Assembly: GCA_963705515.1 (NCBI GenBank)
Contig: CAVPJV010000008.1
Span: forward strand, 1,228,401 to 1,292,400
DNA: 64,000 nt
Source: Gaiellasilicea sp963705515
GTDB taxonomy: Bacteria; Actinomycetota; Thermoleophilia; Gaiellales; Gaiellaceae
Reading direction: 5' to 3'
Below are positions 9,038 to 15,499 of this stretch, piece after piece. Both the position numbers and the translations under genes were made by a program. Position 1 is the stretch's first letter; each line of letters begins with the position of its first letter. The notes under the pieces were generated by a model that was not told the origin of the DNA, ran no database searches, and was given only the letters and a program-made list of their open reading frames with translations.

Positions 9038-9699
9038 AGCAGCGCCTTCGTCGTCTCGGCCAGCGCGACGTACATCGGCTCGAGCTCCGGTCGCTCGGCG
9101 CGGATGGCGGTGAGATGGGCGTCGACCGTCTCCCAGTCCCCGCGTGAGATCGGCCCGGTCAGCTCGAAGCCGTTCTCGATCGTGCGCCGCATCAGCGGGT
9201 CGAGCGCCTCCGGCGGCGCGCCGGCGGACTCGAGCAGCGAGCCGGCGGCCCGCCGCAGCGTGACGAGATAGTTCGACGCGATCGCCGCGCCTGCGTGGTA
9301 GGCGGCCCGCTTGTCGTCGGCGAGCAAGAACGGCTCGAGCCCGAGCGTCCGCGCCAGCCACATGCCGACCTCCGTCGCTTCGGCGGTCTCGGCGGTCACC
9401 GCCGCGAAGGCGCCGTCGAGCTGCTCGGCGCCGCGGCCCCGCGTGAACGTCTGTAGGGGGTGGAGCCCGAAGCGCCGCTCGTGCGGGTCGAGCGCCGCGA
9501 GCGGCGTGGCGCCGCTGACGTGCGCGACCCAGGGGCCGGGGTCGAGCGCCGCCGCCACCTCGGCGATCGCGCGGTCGGGGACGCAGAGCAGGACGAGCTG
9601 CGGCTCGTCCGGAGAGAGCTCGAGCCCGCGCTCATGCAGGCGCGCGGCCATTGCCGAGCCGACGCGTCCGGCGCCGATCACTTGGGCTCTCTCGATCAT
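9034..9699 (-). CDS. Rossmann-fold / DUF2520 protein in pantothenate operon
   Basis: 221 residues: an N-terminal NAD(P)-binding fold (RAQVIGAGRVGSAMAARL, then LVLLCVPDRAIAEVAAAL, HVSGATPLAAL, GLHPLQTF) and a helical C-terminal domain (AAYHAGAAIASNYLVTL...IENGFELTGPISRGDWETVDAHL) characteristic of DUF2520 proteins. The layout is that of 6-phosphogluconate dehydrogenase or ketopantoate reductase relatives. First gene of the operon DUF2520-panC-panB, so a role as ketopantoate reductase is a reasonable inference, not shown. ATG 9699 gives the glycine loop directly at the N-terminus. Confidence 0.87.
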   Translation of the reverse strand: MIERAQVIGAGRVGSAMAARLHERGLELSPDEPQLVLLCVPDRAIAEVAAALDPGPWVAHVSGATPLAALDPHERRFGLHPLQTFTRGRGAEQLDGAFAAVTAETAEATEVGMWLARTLGLEPFLLADDKRAAYHAGAAIASNYLVTLRRAAGSLLESAGAPPEALDPLMRRTIENGFELTGPISRGDWETVDAHLTAIRAERPELEPMYVALAETTKALL

Positions 9700-9753
9700 G
9701 TTCGTGGCTCCAGTTCCGTCAACCGGATACCGGGCGGAAAGTAGTGTAGCCCT

Positions 9754-10617
9754 ATGCGGATCCAGGTCGGAGACGTGCGCCTTTTCTTCGATGTCGAAGG
9801 CACGAAGCTCGTGGCCGAGGGGCCGTGGATGCGTGAGCGGCAGACGGTCGTGCTGCTGCATCCCGGGCCGGGGTTCGACCACGGCCTCTTCAAGGTGCAG
9901 CTCGGCCCGTGGCTCTCGGCCGGGACGCAGGTCGTCTACACGGACCTGCGCGGCGCCGGCCGCAGTGACCGGAGCACGCCGGCCGAACGGCGGGTCGAGC
10001 GCTGGGCGGACGACGTCAAGGAACTGTGCGACGCCGTCGGGATCGAGCGCCCCGTCGTGCTCGGGATCGGCTTCGGCTCGGTCGTCGCGCTGAAGTATGC
10101 GGCCAGGCACCCGCAGCACCCGGCCGGGCTCGTGCTCGCAGCGCCGATCGCGCGCGTGATCCCGGAACGGTCGATCGCGGCCTACGAGCGGCTCGGCGGC
10201 GAGGACGCTCGTGCCGTCGCAGAGCGCTTCTACGACGGCATGGACGAGCAGGGATTCGCCGACTTCCTCCGCGTCTGCTTCCCGCTGCTCTCCAGCTATC
10301 CGCTCACGAGCGACGTGATCGCGCGCGCCGACTGGAACCCCGAGGTGCTGATGGAGTGGATGCGCGACGAGGCCAAGGAGCTCGACCTGCGCGACGAGCT
10401 CGGGGCGATCCGCGCCCCCACGCTCGTGCTGGCGGGCGAGCAGGACGCATGGGCGCCGTTCGAGTCCGTGCAGGAGGTCTTCGAGCTGCTCGGCGGGCAC
10501 AAGCGCTTCCGCAGCTATCCGCACGGCCGGCACTCCGTCTTCCGCGACGCACCGGAGGCCTACGAGGACTTGCGGATCTTCCTCGACGACATCCAGGCGC
10601 TGGAGACGCGCACGTGA
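9754..10617 (+). CDS. Alpha/beta-hydrolase-fold protein lacking nucleophile Ser (copy 1)
   Basis: 287 residues of proline-iminopeptidase-like alpha/beta-hydrolase fold: LLHPGPGFDHGLF (oxyanion loop), VVYTDLRGAGRSD, nucleophile elbow, cap, LVLAGEQDAWAP (acid) and PHGRHSVF (histidine). At the elbow the sequence reads VLGIGFGSVVAL: the position of the catalytic Ser in GxSxG is Gly, so classical serine hydrolysis seems impossible. Stop overlaps the GTG of the paralogue that follows (GTGA). Confidence 0.85.
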   Translation: MRIQVGDVRLFFDVEGTKLVAEGPWMRERQTVVLLHPGPGFDHGLFKVQLGPWLSAGTQVVYTDLRGAGRSDRSTPAERRVERWADDVKELCDAVGIERPVVLGIGFGSVVALKYAARHPQHPAGLVLAAPIARVIPERSIAAYERLGGEDARAVAERFYDGMDEQGFADFLRVCFPLLSSYPLTSDVIARADWNPEVLMEWMRDEAKELDLRDELGAIRAPTLVLAGEQDAWAPFESVQEVFELLGGHKRFRSYPHGRHSVFRDAPEAYEDLRIFLDDIQALETRT

Positions 10618-11474
10618 AGGTCGCCGTCAACGGGATCGAGCTGTTCTTCGACGTCGAGGGCGCGAAGGTCCGGCCCGACGGCCCGTGGATGCGTGACCGC
10701 CCGACGGTGATCCTGCTGCCGACGGGCCCGGGGATGGACCACTCGCTCTACAAGGACAACCTCGGGCCGGCGCTCGCCGAGGACGTGCAGGTGATCTACC
10801 TCGACATGCGCGGCGCCGGACGGAGCGACTGGAGCTCGTCCGAGCACTGGACGCTCGAGACGTGGACCGCCGACCTGACGGCGTTCTGCGAGAAGCTCGA
10901 GCTGCTGCGGCCTGTTCTGCTCGGCACCGGCATCGGCGGCGTGATCGCGGTCCAGCAGGCAGCCCGGCGCCCGGACCTCGTCGACCGGCTCGTTCTCGTC
11001 AGCACCGTCGCCCGCTACAGCCACACGCGCTCGATCGCCGAGTTCGACCGTCTCGGCGGGCCCGAGGCCGGCGAGGTTGCGGCCCGCTACTTCGCCGACC
11101 CGACGGAGCTCAACTTCGCCGAGTTCATGCGTGTCTGCGTCCCGCTCTACGCCCGCACGCCGCTGCCCCCGGATGCGATCGCGCGGATCGAGATGAATCT
11201 GGCGCTGACGGCGCACTGGGACGCGACCAGCGCGCGGGACTTCGACGTCCGGGCGGACGCTGCGCGCGTCCAGTGTCCCGTGCTGATGCTCGCCGGCGAG
11301 GATGACCCGTCGACGACGATCGCCGGAATCGAGGAGCTGGTCGAGGCGCTGCCGCCCGAGCTCGTCCGCTACGAGCGGTACGCCGACACCGGCCACGGCG
11401 TCTTCCGAGACCGCCCTGAAGCGATCGGCGTCGTGCGCGAGTTCGTGAGGCTAGCCGCGGCCGAGACGGCGTAG
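10614..11474 (+). CDS. Alpha/beta-hydrolase-fold protein lacking nucleophile Ser (copy 2)
   Basis: 286 residues, clearly paralogous to the preceding gene (shared opening IELFFDVEGAKV..DGPWMRDRPTVILL, YLDMRGAGRSD, ADTGHGVFRD). The elbow reads LLGTGIGGVIAV, again with Gly where the catalytic Ser should be, while acid (LAGEDDPS) and His (GHGVF) positions persist. The parallel loss in two tandem copies suggests a family trait rather than a mutation. GTG start at the GTGA overlap. Function unknown. Confidence 0.85.
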   Translation: MKVAVNGIELFFDVEGAKVRPDGPWMRDRPTVILLPTGPGMDHSLYKDNLGPALAEDVQVIYLDMRGAGRSDWSSSEHWTLETWTADLTAFCEKLELLRPVLLGTGIGGVIAVQQAARRPDLVDRLVLVSTVARYSHTRSIAEFDRLGGPEAGEVAARYFADPTELNFAEFMRVCVPLYARTPLPPDAIARIEMNLALTAHWDATSARDFDVRADAARVQCPVLMLAGEDDPSTTIAGIEELVEALPPELVRYERYADTGHGVFRDRPEAIGVVREFVRLAAAETA

Positions 11475-12041
11475 GAGGTTGGCCCGCACCTCGGGCCACT
11501 CGTCGTCGATCACGCTGTACCAGGCGGAATCGCGACGCTGCCCGCCGCGCACGAGCATCGACTTGCGGTGCACGCCCTCGAACTGCGCCGGCAGCGCCGC
11601 CATCGCACCGCGCGAGCGCTCGTTCCGCGCGTCCGTCTTCAGCTCGACCCGGAGGCAGCCGAGCCGCTCGAATGCATGCTCGAACATCAGCAGCTTCGCC
11701 TCGATGTTGACGCCGCCGCCCCAGACCTCCGGGATCAGCCACGTCCAGCCGATCTCGAGGCTGCGGTGCTCGGGACGCAGTGCGAGGTAGCGCGTGCTGC
11801 CGACGACTCGTTCGTCCTCACGGCGCACGGTGACGAGCGGGAACTCCGTCCCGTCGGCCTGGTTCGCGTAGGCGGCGTCGAGGTAGGCGCGCATCTCCGC
11901 GGGCGTCTGCGGCTGGTCGACGCTGAGCCACTCCCACGTGCGCGGGTCGCGCGAGGCTGCCCAGAGCCCGTCCTCGTGGCCGGGCGAGAGCGGCTCCAGC
12001 CGTACGAGCTCGCCCTCGAGAGTGGGAACCGTCCAGTCCAC
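11451..12041 (-). CDS. GNAT-family N-acetyltransferase
   Basis: A RimJ/RimL-type GNAT of about 196 residues: VPTLEGELVRLEPLSPGHEDGL at the start, the acceptor-side strands, EIGWTWLIPEVWGGGVNIEAK (acetyl-CoA binding region) and LRVELKTDARNERSRGAMAALPAQFEGVHRKSM, a signature of this group. GTG 12041 gives the usual N-terminus; an ATG at 12056 would add five residues and overlap the ATG of the divergent fmdB gene. The 3' end overlaps the hydrolase gene by 24 bases. Substrate unknown. Confidence 0.82.
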   Translation of the reverse strand: MDWTVPTLEGELVRLEPLSPGHEDGLWAASRDPRTWEWLSVDQPQTPAEMRAYLDAAYANQADGTEFPLVTVRREDERVVGSTRYLALRPEHRSLEIGWTWLIPEVWGGGVNIEAKLLMFEHAFERLGCLRVELKTDARNERSRGAMAALPAQFEGVHRKSMLVRGGQRRDSAWYSVIDDEWPEVRANLLRRLGRG

Positions 12042-12054
12042 TAGACTTCTGAGC

Positions 12055-12270
12055 ATGCCGATCTACGAGTACGCGTGCATGGAGTGCGAGTCGCATTTCG
12101 AGGAGCTCGTGCGGAACGCAGAGCAGGCCGTGGCGTGTCCCGAGTGCGGCGCCGGCAACGTGCTCAAGCAGCTCTCGAGCTTCGCGGTCGTGGGCGCCTC
12201 CTCGCAGCCGAAGTTCGGTGGCGGCGGCAGCGGCGGCGGTTGCTGCGGCGGCTCCTGCGGCTGCGGCTGA
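12055..12270 (+). CDS. FmdB-family zinc ribbon protein
   Basis: 71 residues: MPIYEYACMECESHFEEL followed by CPECGAG, a two-CxxC zinc ribbon of the FmdB type (putative regulatory protein), and a Gly/Cys-rich tail (GGGGSGGGCCGGSCGCG) common in actinobacterial versions. It is divergent from the GNAT gene with almost no spacer. The molecular role of FmdB-like proteins is not established. Confidence 0.88.
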   Translation: MPIYEYACMECESHFEELVRNAEQAVACPECGAGNVLKQLSSFAVVGASSQPKFGGGGSGGGCCGGSCGCG

Positions 12271-12376
12271 GCGCGCACCGGCCGGCGACACCTACGGCTG
12301 GCGGAGCCAGCCTCCGGTGGCGCCTCGTGCCGGTGCACGCTCAGGACCGTCCTGCGCCGGACGTAGACTCACTGCC

Positions 12377-13039
12377 GTGAGCGATCTGCTGCTCGAGTAC
12401 GAGAAGGCAACGAGCACCTGTACCCGCTGCCCGCTCGCCGCGACGCGAACGCAGGTCGTCTTCGGCTCCGGCGATCCGACTGCGGAGCTGATGTTCGTCG
12501 GCGAGGCGCCCGGGTTCCACGAGGACAAGAACGGCGTCCCCTTCGTCGGCCAGGCGGGGAAGCTGCTGGAGACGCTGCTGAACGGGATCGGCCTCTCGCG
12601 CGCCGACGTCTACATCGCGAACGTGCTCAAGTGCCGGCCGCCCGGCAACCGCGACCCTCAGCCGGAGGAGATCGAGGCATGCGAGTCGCACCTCTTCCAC
12701 CAGATCGAGCTGATCCGGCCGACGCTCGTGGCCACGCTCGGCAACTTCGCGACCAAGCTCCTCTCCGGCAGGCCGACCGGGATCACGCGCGTACACGGCA
12801 TCCCGCAGCAGGTGACGCTCGGCGGCAACGAGGTCGTGCTCTATCCGCTCTACCACCCGGCGGCGGCGCTCTACACGCGCTCGATGCTCGCGGTGCTGGA
12901 GGAGGACTTTCGCCGGATCCCGGAGCTGCTCGGCCTCACGACCGTCGTGCCCGAGCCTGCCGAGCTCGACGTCGAGCCGGGGCTCGAGCCCGAGGCCGAG
13001 CATTCGCTCGAGCCTGCCGTCCAGCTCGGCCTCTTCTAG
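12377..13039 (+). CDS. Uracil-DNA glycosylase, type 4 (Fe-S)
   Basis: 220-residue family 4/5 uracil-DNA glycosylase removing uracil from DNA. Motif A GEAPGFHEDKNGVPFVGQAG and motif B region YPLYHPAAALY are intact. Four cysteines (CTRC at residues 15 and 18; CRPPGNRD...EAC) would bind the 4Fe-4S cluster of this family. GTG 12377 puts the first cysteine pair at the position usual for the family. The C-terminus is a low-complexity Glu/Pro tail. It lies immediately upstream of tsaE (4-base gap). Confidence 0.92.
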   Translation: MSDLLLEYEKATSTCTRCPLAATRTQVVFGSGDPTAELMFVGEAPGFHEDKNGVPFVGQAGKLLETLLNGIGLSRADVYIANVLKCRPPGNRDPQPEEIEACESHLFHQIELIRPTLVATLGNFATKLLSGRPTGITRVHGIPQQVTLGGNEVVLYPLYHPAAALYTRSMLAVLEEDFRRIPELLGLTTVVPEPAELDVEPGLEPEAEHSLEPAVQLGLF

Positions 13040-13043
13040 CGCC

Positions 13044-13499
13044 GTGGAGATCCGCTCCAGCTCCCCCGCGGAGACGGAGGAGATCGCGGCGCGCCTGGCG
13101 AAGGCGCTCGTGCCCGGCGACGTCGTCACGATCTCGGGCGAGCTCGGCTCCGGCAAGACGACGTTCGTGCGCGGCGCCTGCCGCGCCCTCGGCGTGACGG
13201 CGCCGGTGACGAGCCCGACCTACACGATCGGCCATCGCTACGAGGGGTCGCCCGACGTCTCGCACCTCGACCTCTACCGCTTCACCGCCGTCTCGCAGGC
13301 GGAGTGGGGCGACCTCGAGCCCTATTTCGACGACGCCGTCGTCTTCGTCGAATGGCCGGAGGCGGCCGGAGCCGGGCTGCCGCCGGTGCGCGCCGCCGTT
13401 CGGCTCGAGCACGTCGACGAGCAGAGCCGGCGAATCCTGATCGAGGGCGACGTAACCTTCGCCCATGCCGCTGATCCTGGCCTTCGACACCGCGACTGA
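13044..13499 (+). CDS. tsaE: tRNA t6A biosynthesis ATPase TsaE
   Basis: 151 residues; the P-loop ATPase that drives turnover of the TsaBD complex making N6-threonylcarbamoyladenosine on ANN-decoding tRNAs. Walker A GELGSGKTTF, the SPTYTIGHRYEG block, HLDLYRF and VFVEWPE are all present. GTG start. The 3' end overlaps tsaB by 35 bases, a tight translational arrangement common in this cluster. Confidence 0.95.
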   Translation: MEIRSSSPAETEEIAARLAKALVPGDVVTISGELGSGKTTFVRGACRALGVTAPVTSPTYTIGHRYEGSPDVSHLDLYRFTAVSQAEWGDLEPYFDDAVVFVEWPEAAGAGLPPVRAAVRLEHVDEQSRRILIEGDVTFAHAADPGLRHRD

Positions 13500-14055
13500 C
13501 CACGCCACGAGTGCGCTCGTCGGCGACGGGGAGCTGCTCGGCGAGCGGGTCTCCCGCGCCTCGACGCTGCTCGCCGACGTCGACGCGCTCGTGCGCCAGG
13601 CGGGCGCGCACCCGCGCGACATCACCGGTCTCGCCGTCGGCATCGGGCCGGGCAGCTTCACGGGGATCCGGATCGGCCTCGCGGCCGCGCGCGGGCTCGC
13701 GCTGGCGCTCGACGTCCCGGCTGCGGGCGTCTCGACCCTCGACGCGCTCGCTGCCGGGGCTCCGGGCGCGATCCCGGTGATCGACGCGAAGCGGCGCGAG
13801 GTCTTCGTGCCGGGGCCGAGGGCGGTCGCTCCGGCGGAGCTCGAGATCGAGCCGGGAACGACCTACGTCGGCGACGGCGCCATCCGCTACCGCGACGTCC
13901 TCGAGCAGGCGGGGGGCCAGGTGCCCGCGGACGACGACGAGCGCCACCTGCCGCGGGCGCGCTTCCATGCCGAGCTGGCGACTGGTTTCGGCCCGGTCGA
14001 GCTGGTCGAGCCGCTCTACGTGCGGCTGCCGGATGCCGTCGAGGTCGCACAGTGA
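13465..14055 (+). CDS. tsaB: tRNA t6A biosynthesis protein TsaB
   Basis: 196 residues, an ASKHA-fold partner of TsaD. LILAFDTATDHATSALV opens the first lobe; ITGLAVGIGPGSFTGIRIGLA is the family signature; AGVSTLDALAAG and VIDAKRREVFV follow. It lacks the TsaD metal ligands, as expected for this non-catalytic subunit. The stop overlaps rimI by four bases. Confidence 0.95.
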   Translation: MPLILAFDTATDHATSALVGDGELLGERVSRASTLLADVDALVRQAGAHPRDITGLAVGIGPGSFTGIRIGLAAARGLALALDVPAAGVSTLDALAAGAPGAIPVIDAKRREVFVPGPRAVAPAELEIEPGTTYVGDGAIRYRDVLEQAGGQVPADDDERHLPRARFHAELATGFGPVELVEPLYVRLPDAVEVAQ

Positions 14056-14540
14056 CCTTCGAGCTGCGGAAGCTCGAGCTCCGCGACCTGAACGACATCG
14101 AGCGGATCGAGCGCGAGTCGTATCCGACGCCATGGTCTCGCTCGATGTTCGCTGGAGAGCTCGCGAAGCCGAGCTCGCTGTCGCTCGGCGCGTTCGACCC
14201 CGACACCGGCGGCCTCGTCGGTTACCTCGTCATCTCACGCTACGTCGACGCCTGGCACGTGATGAACGTCGCCGTCACCGCCGACTACCGCCGGCGCGGG
14301 ATCGCACGCGCCCTGCTCGAGCGGCTCTTCGAGGTGACGTCGTCGGACGAGCGCCGCGGCTACACGCTCGAGGTGCGCGTCTCGAACGTGGGCGCGATCG
14401 CGCTCTACGAGCGGCTCGGGTTCGTCGCCCGTGGCGTGCGGCGCGGCTACTACACGGACAACCGCGAGGACGCACTGATCATGTGGCGCGACCCCGTCCC
14501 CGACCAGAAGGCAGAGGCCGAGCAGGCCGAGGCAGGATGA
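14052..14540 (+). CDS. rimI: Ribosomal protein S18-alanine N-acetyltransferase RimI
   Basis: 162-residue GNAT. Conserved blocks: IERIERESYPTPWSRSMF, VMNVAVTADYRRRGIARALL (acetyl-CoA loop) and TLEVRVSNVGAIALYERLGF. Position between tsaB and tsaD is the standard arrangement and supports RimI over other GNATs. GTG start overlaps tsaB stop; its TGA overlaps the tsaD ATG. Confidence 0.92.
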   Translation: MTFELRKLELRDLNDIERIERESYPTPWSRSMFAGELAKPSSLSLGAFDPDTGGLVGYLVISRYVDAWHVMNVAVTADYRRRGIARALLERLFEVTSSDERRGYTLEVRVSNVGAIALYERLGFVARGVRRGYYTDNREDALIMWRDPVPDQKAEAEQAEAG

Positions 14541-15499
14541 TCCTCGGTCTGGAGACGTCCTGCGACGAGACCGCGGCGGCGCTCGTGACCGAGGCAGGGG
14601 AGATCCGCGCGAACGTCGTCTCCTCGCAGGCCGACCTGCATGCGCGCTACGGCGGCGTCGTGCCCGAGGTCGCCTCGCGTCGGCACCTCGAGCTCGTCGT
14701 CCCGGTCGTGCGCGAGGCGCTCGGCGACGCGGGGGCGACGCTCGACGACGTCGACACGATCGCGGTGACGCAAGGCCCGGGACTCGTCGGCGCGCTCCTC
14801 GTCGGCGTCTCGGCGGCGAAGGCGCTCGCCTGGGCGCGCGGGCTGCCACTGGCGGCGGTCGACCACCTGCACGGCCACGTCGCGTCCCTCTTTCTGGAAC
14901 CCGACCCGGTCGAGCCCCCGTTCCTGTGCCTGCTCGCGAGCGGCGGTCACACGCTGCTGCTCGACGTCCAGGACCACGCCGGCTACACCGTCCTCGGCAC
15001 CTCGATCGACGACGCCGCCGGCGAGGCGTTCGACAAGGGCGCGCGGCTGCTCGGCCTCGGCTATCCCGGCGGGCGCGAGATCGACCGGCTGGCGCGGGAG
15101 GGCGATCCCGATGCGTTCGCGTTTCCCGTCGCCCGCCTGGACGGGCTCGACTTCTCGTTCTCCGGCGTCAAGACGGCGCTCCTCTACGCCGTGCGCGATC
15201 TCGGCGGCGAGGCCGAGGCGCGGAAGGCCGACCTCGCGGCGTCGTACCAGCGTGCGATCGTCCGCGCCCTCGTCGAGCGGACCCGCGCGGCCGCCGAGCG
15301 GGACGGGCACGAGCAGATCGCCGTCGTCGGCGGCGTCGCCGCCAACTCCGAGCTGCGCGAGTCGCTGCCGGGCGCCCGCTTCGCACCGCTCCAGCTCTGC
15401 ACCGACAACGCGGCGATGATCGCGTCCGCGGGGCGGTACGGCAGGCGGCTTCCCTATCCTCGTTACCTTGACCTCGACGCGTATGCATCGCGCGCCTGA
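14537..15499 (+). CDS. tsaD: tRNA t6A threonylcarbamoyltransferase TsaD
   Basis: 320 residues; catalytic subunit transferring threonylcarbamoyl from TC-AMP to A37 of tRNA. ILGLETSCDETAAALV at the start, VTQGPGLVGALLVG, metal ligands in VDHLHGHVAS, LLASGGHTLLL, GTSIDDAAGEAFDKGARLLGL and GGVAANSELRE all match the family. Slightly shorter than average (~335) at the C-terminus but complete in motifs. ATG 14537 overlaps the rimI stop (ATGA). Confidence 0.96.
   Translation: MILGLETSCDETAAALVTEAGEIRANVVSSQADLHARYGGVVPEVASRRHLELVVPVVREALGDAGATLDDVDTIAVTQGPGLVGALLVGVSAAKALAWARGLPLAAVDHLHGHVASLFLEPDPVEPPFLCLLASGGHTLLLDVQDHAGYTVLGTSIDDAAGEAFDKGARLLGLGYPGGREIDRLAREGDPDAFAFPVARLDGLDFSFSGVKTALLYAVRDLGGEAEARKADLAASYQRAIVRALVERTRAAAERDGHEQIAVVGGVAANSELRESLPGARFAPLQLCTDNAAMIASAGRYGRRLPYPRYLDLDAYASRA

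Noticed and set aside
12271..12376. Possible small gene between fmdB and the uracil-DNA glycosylase
   Set aside because: The in-frame extension upstream of GTG 12377 is low-complexity and antisense to nothing conserved; the glycosylase family starts at 12377.
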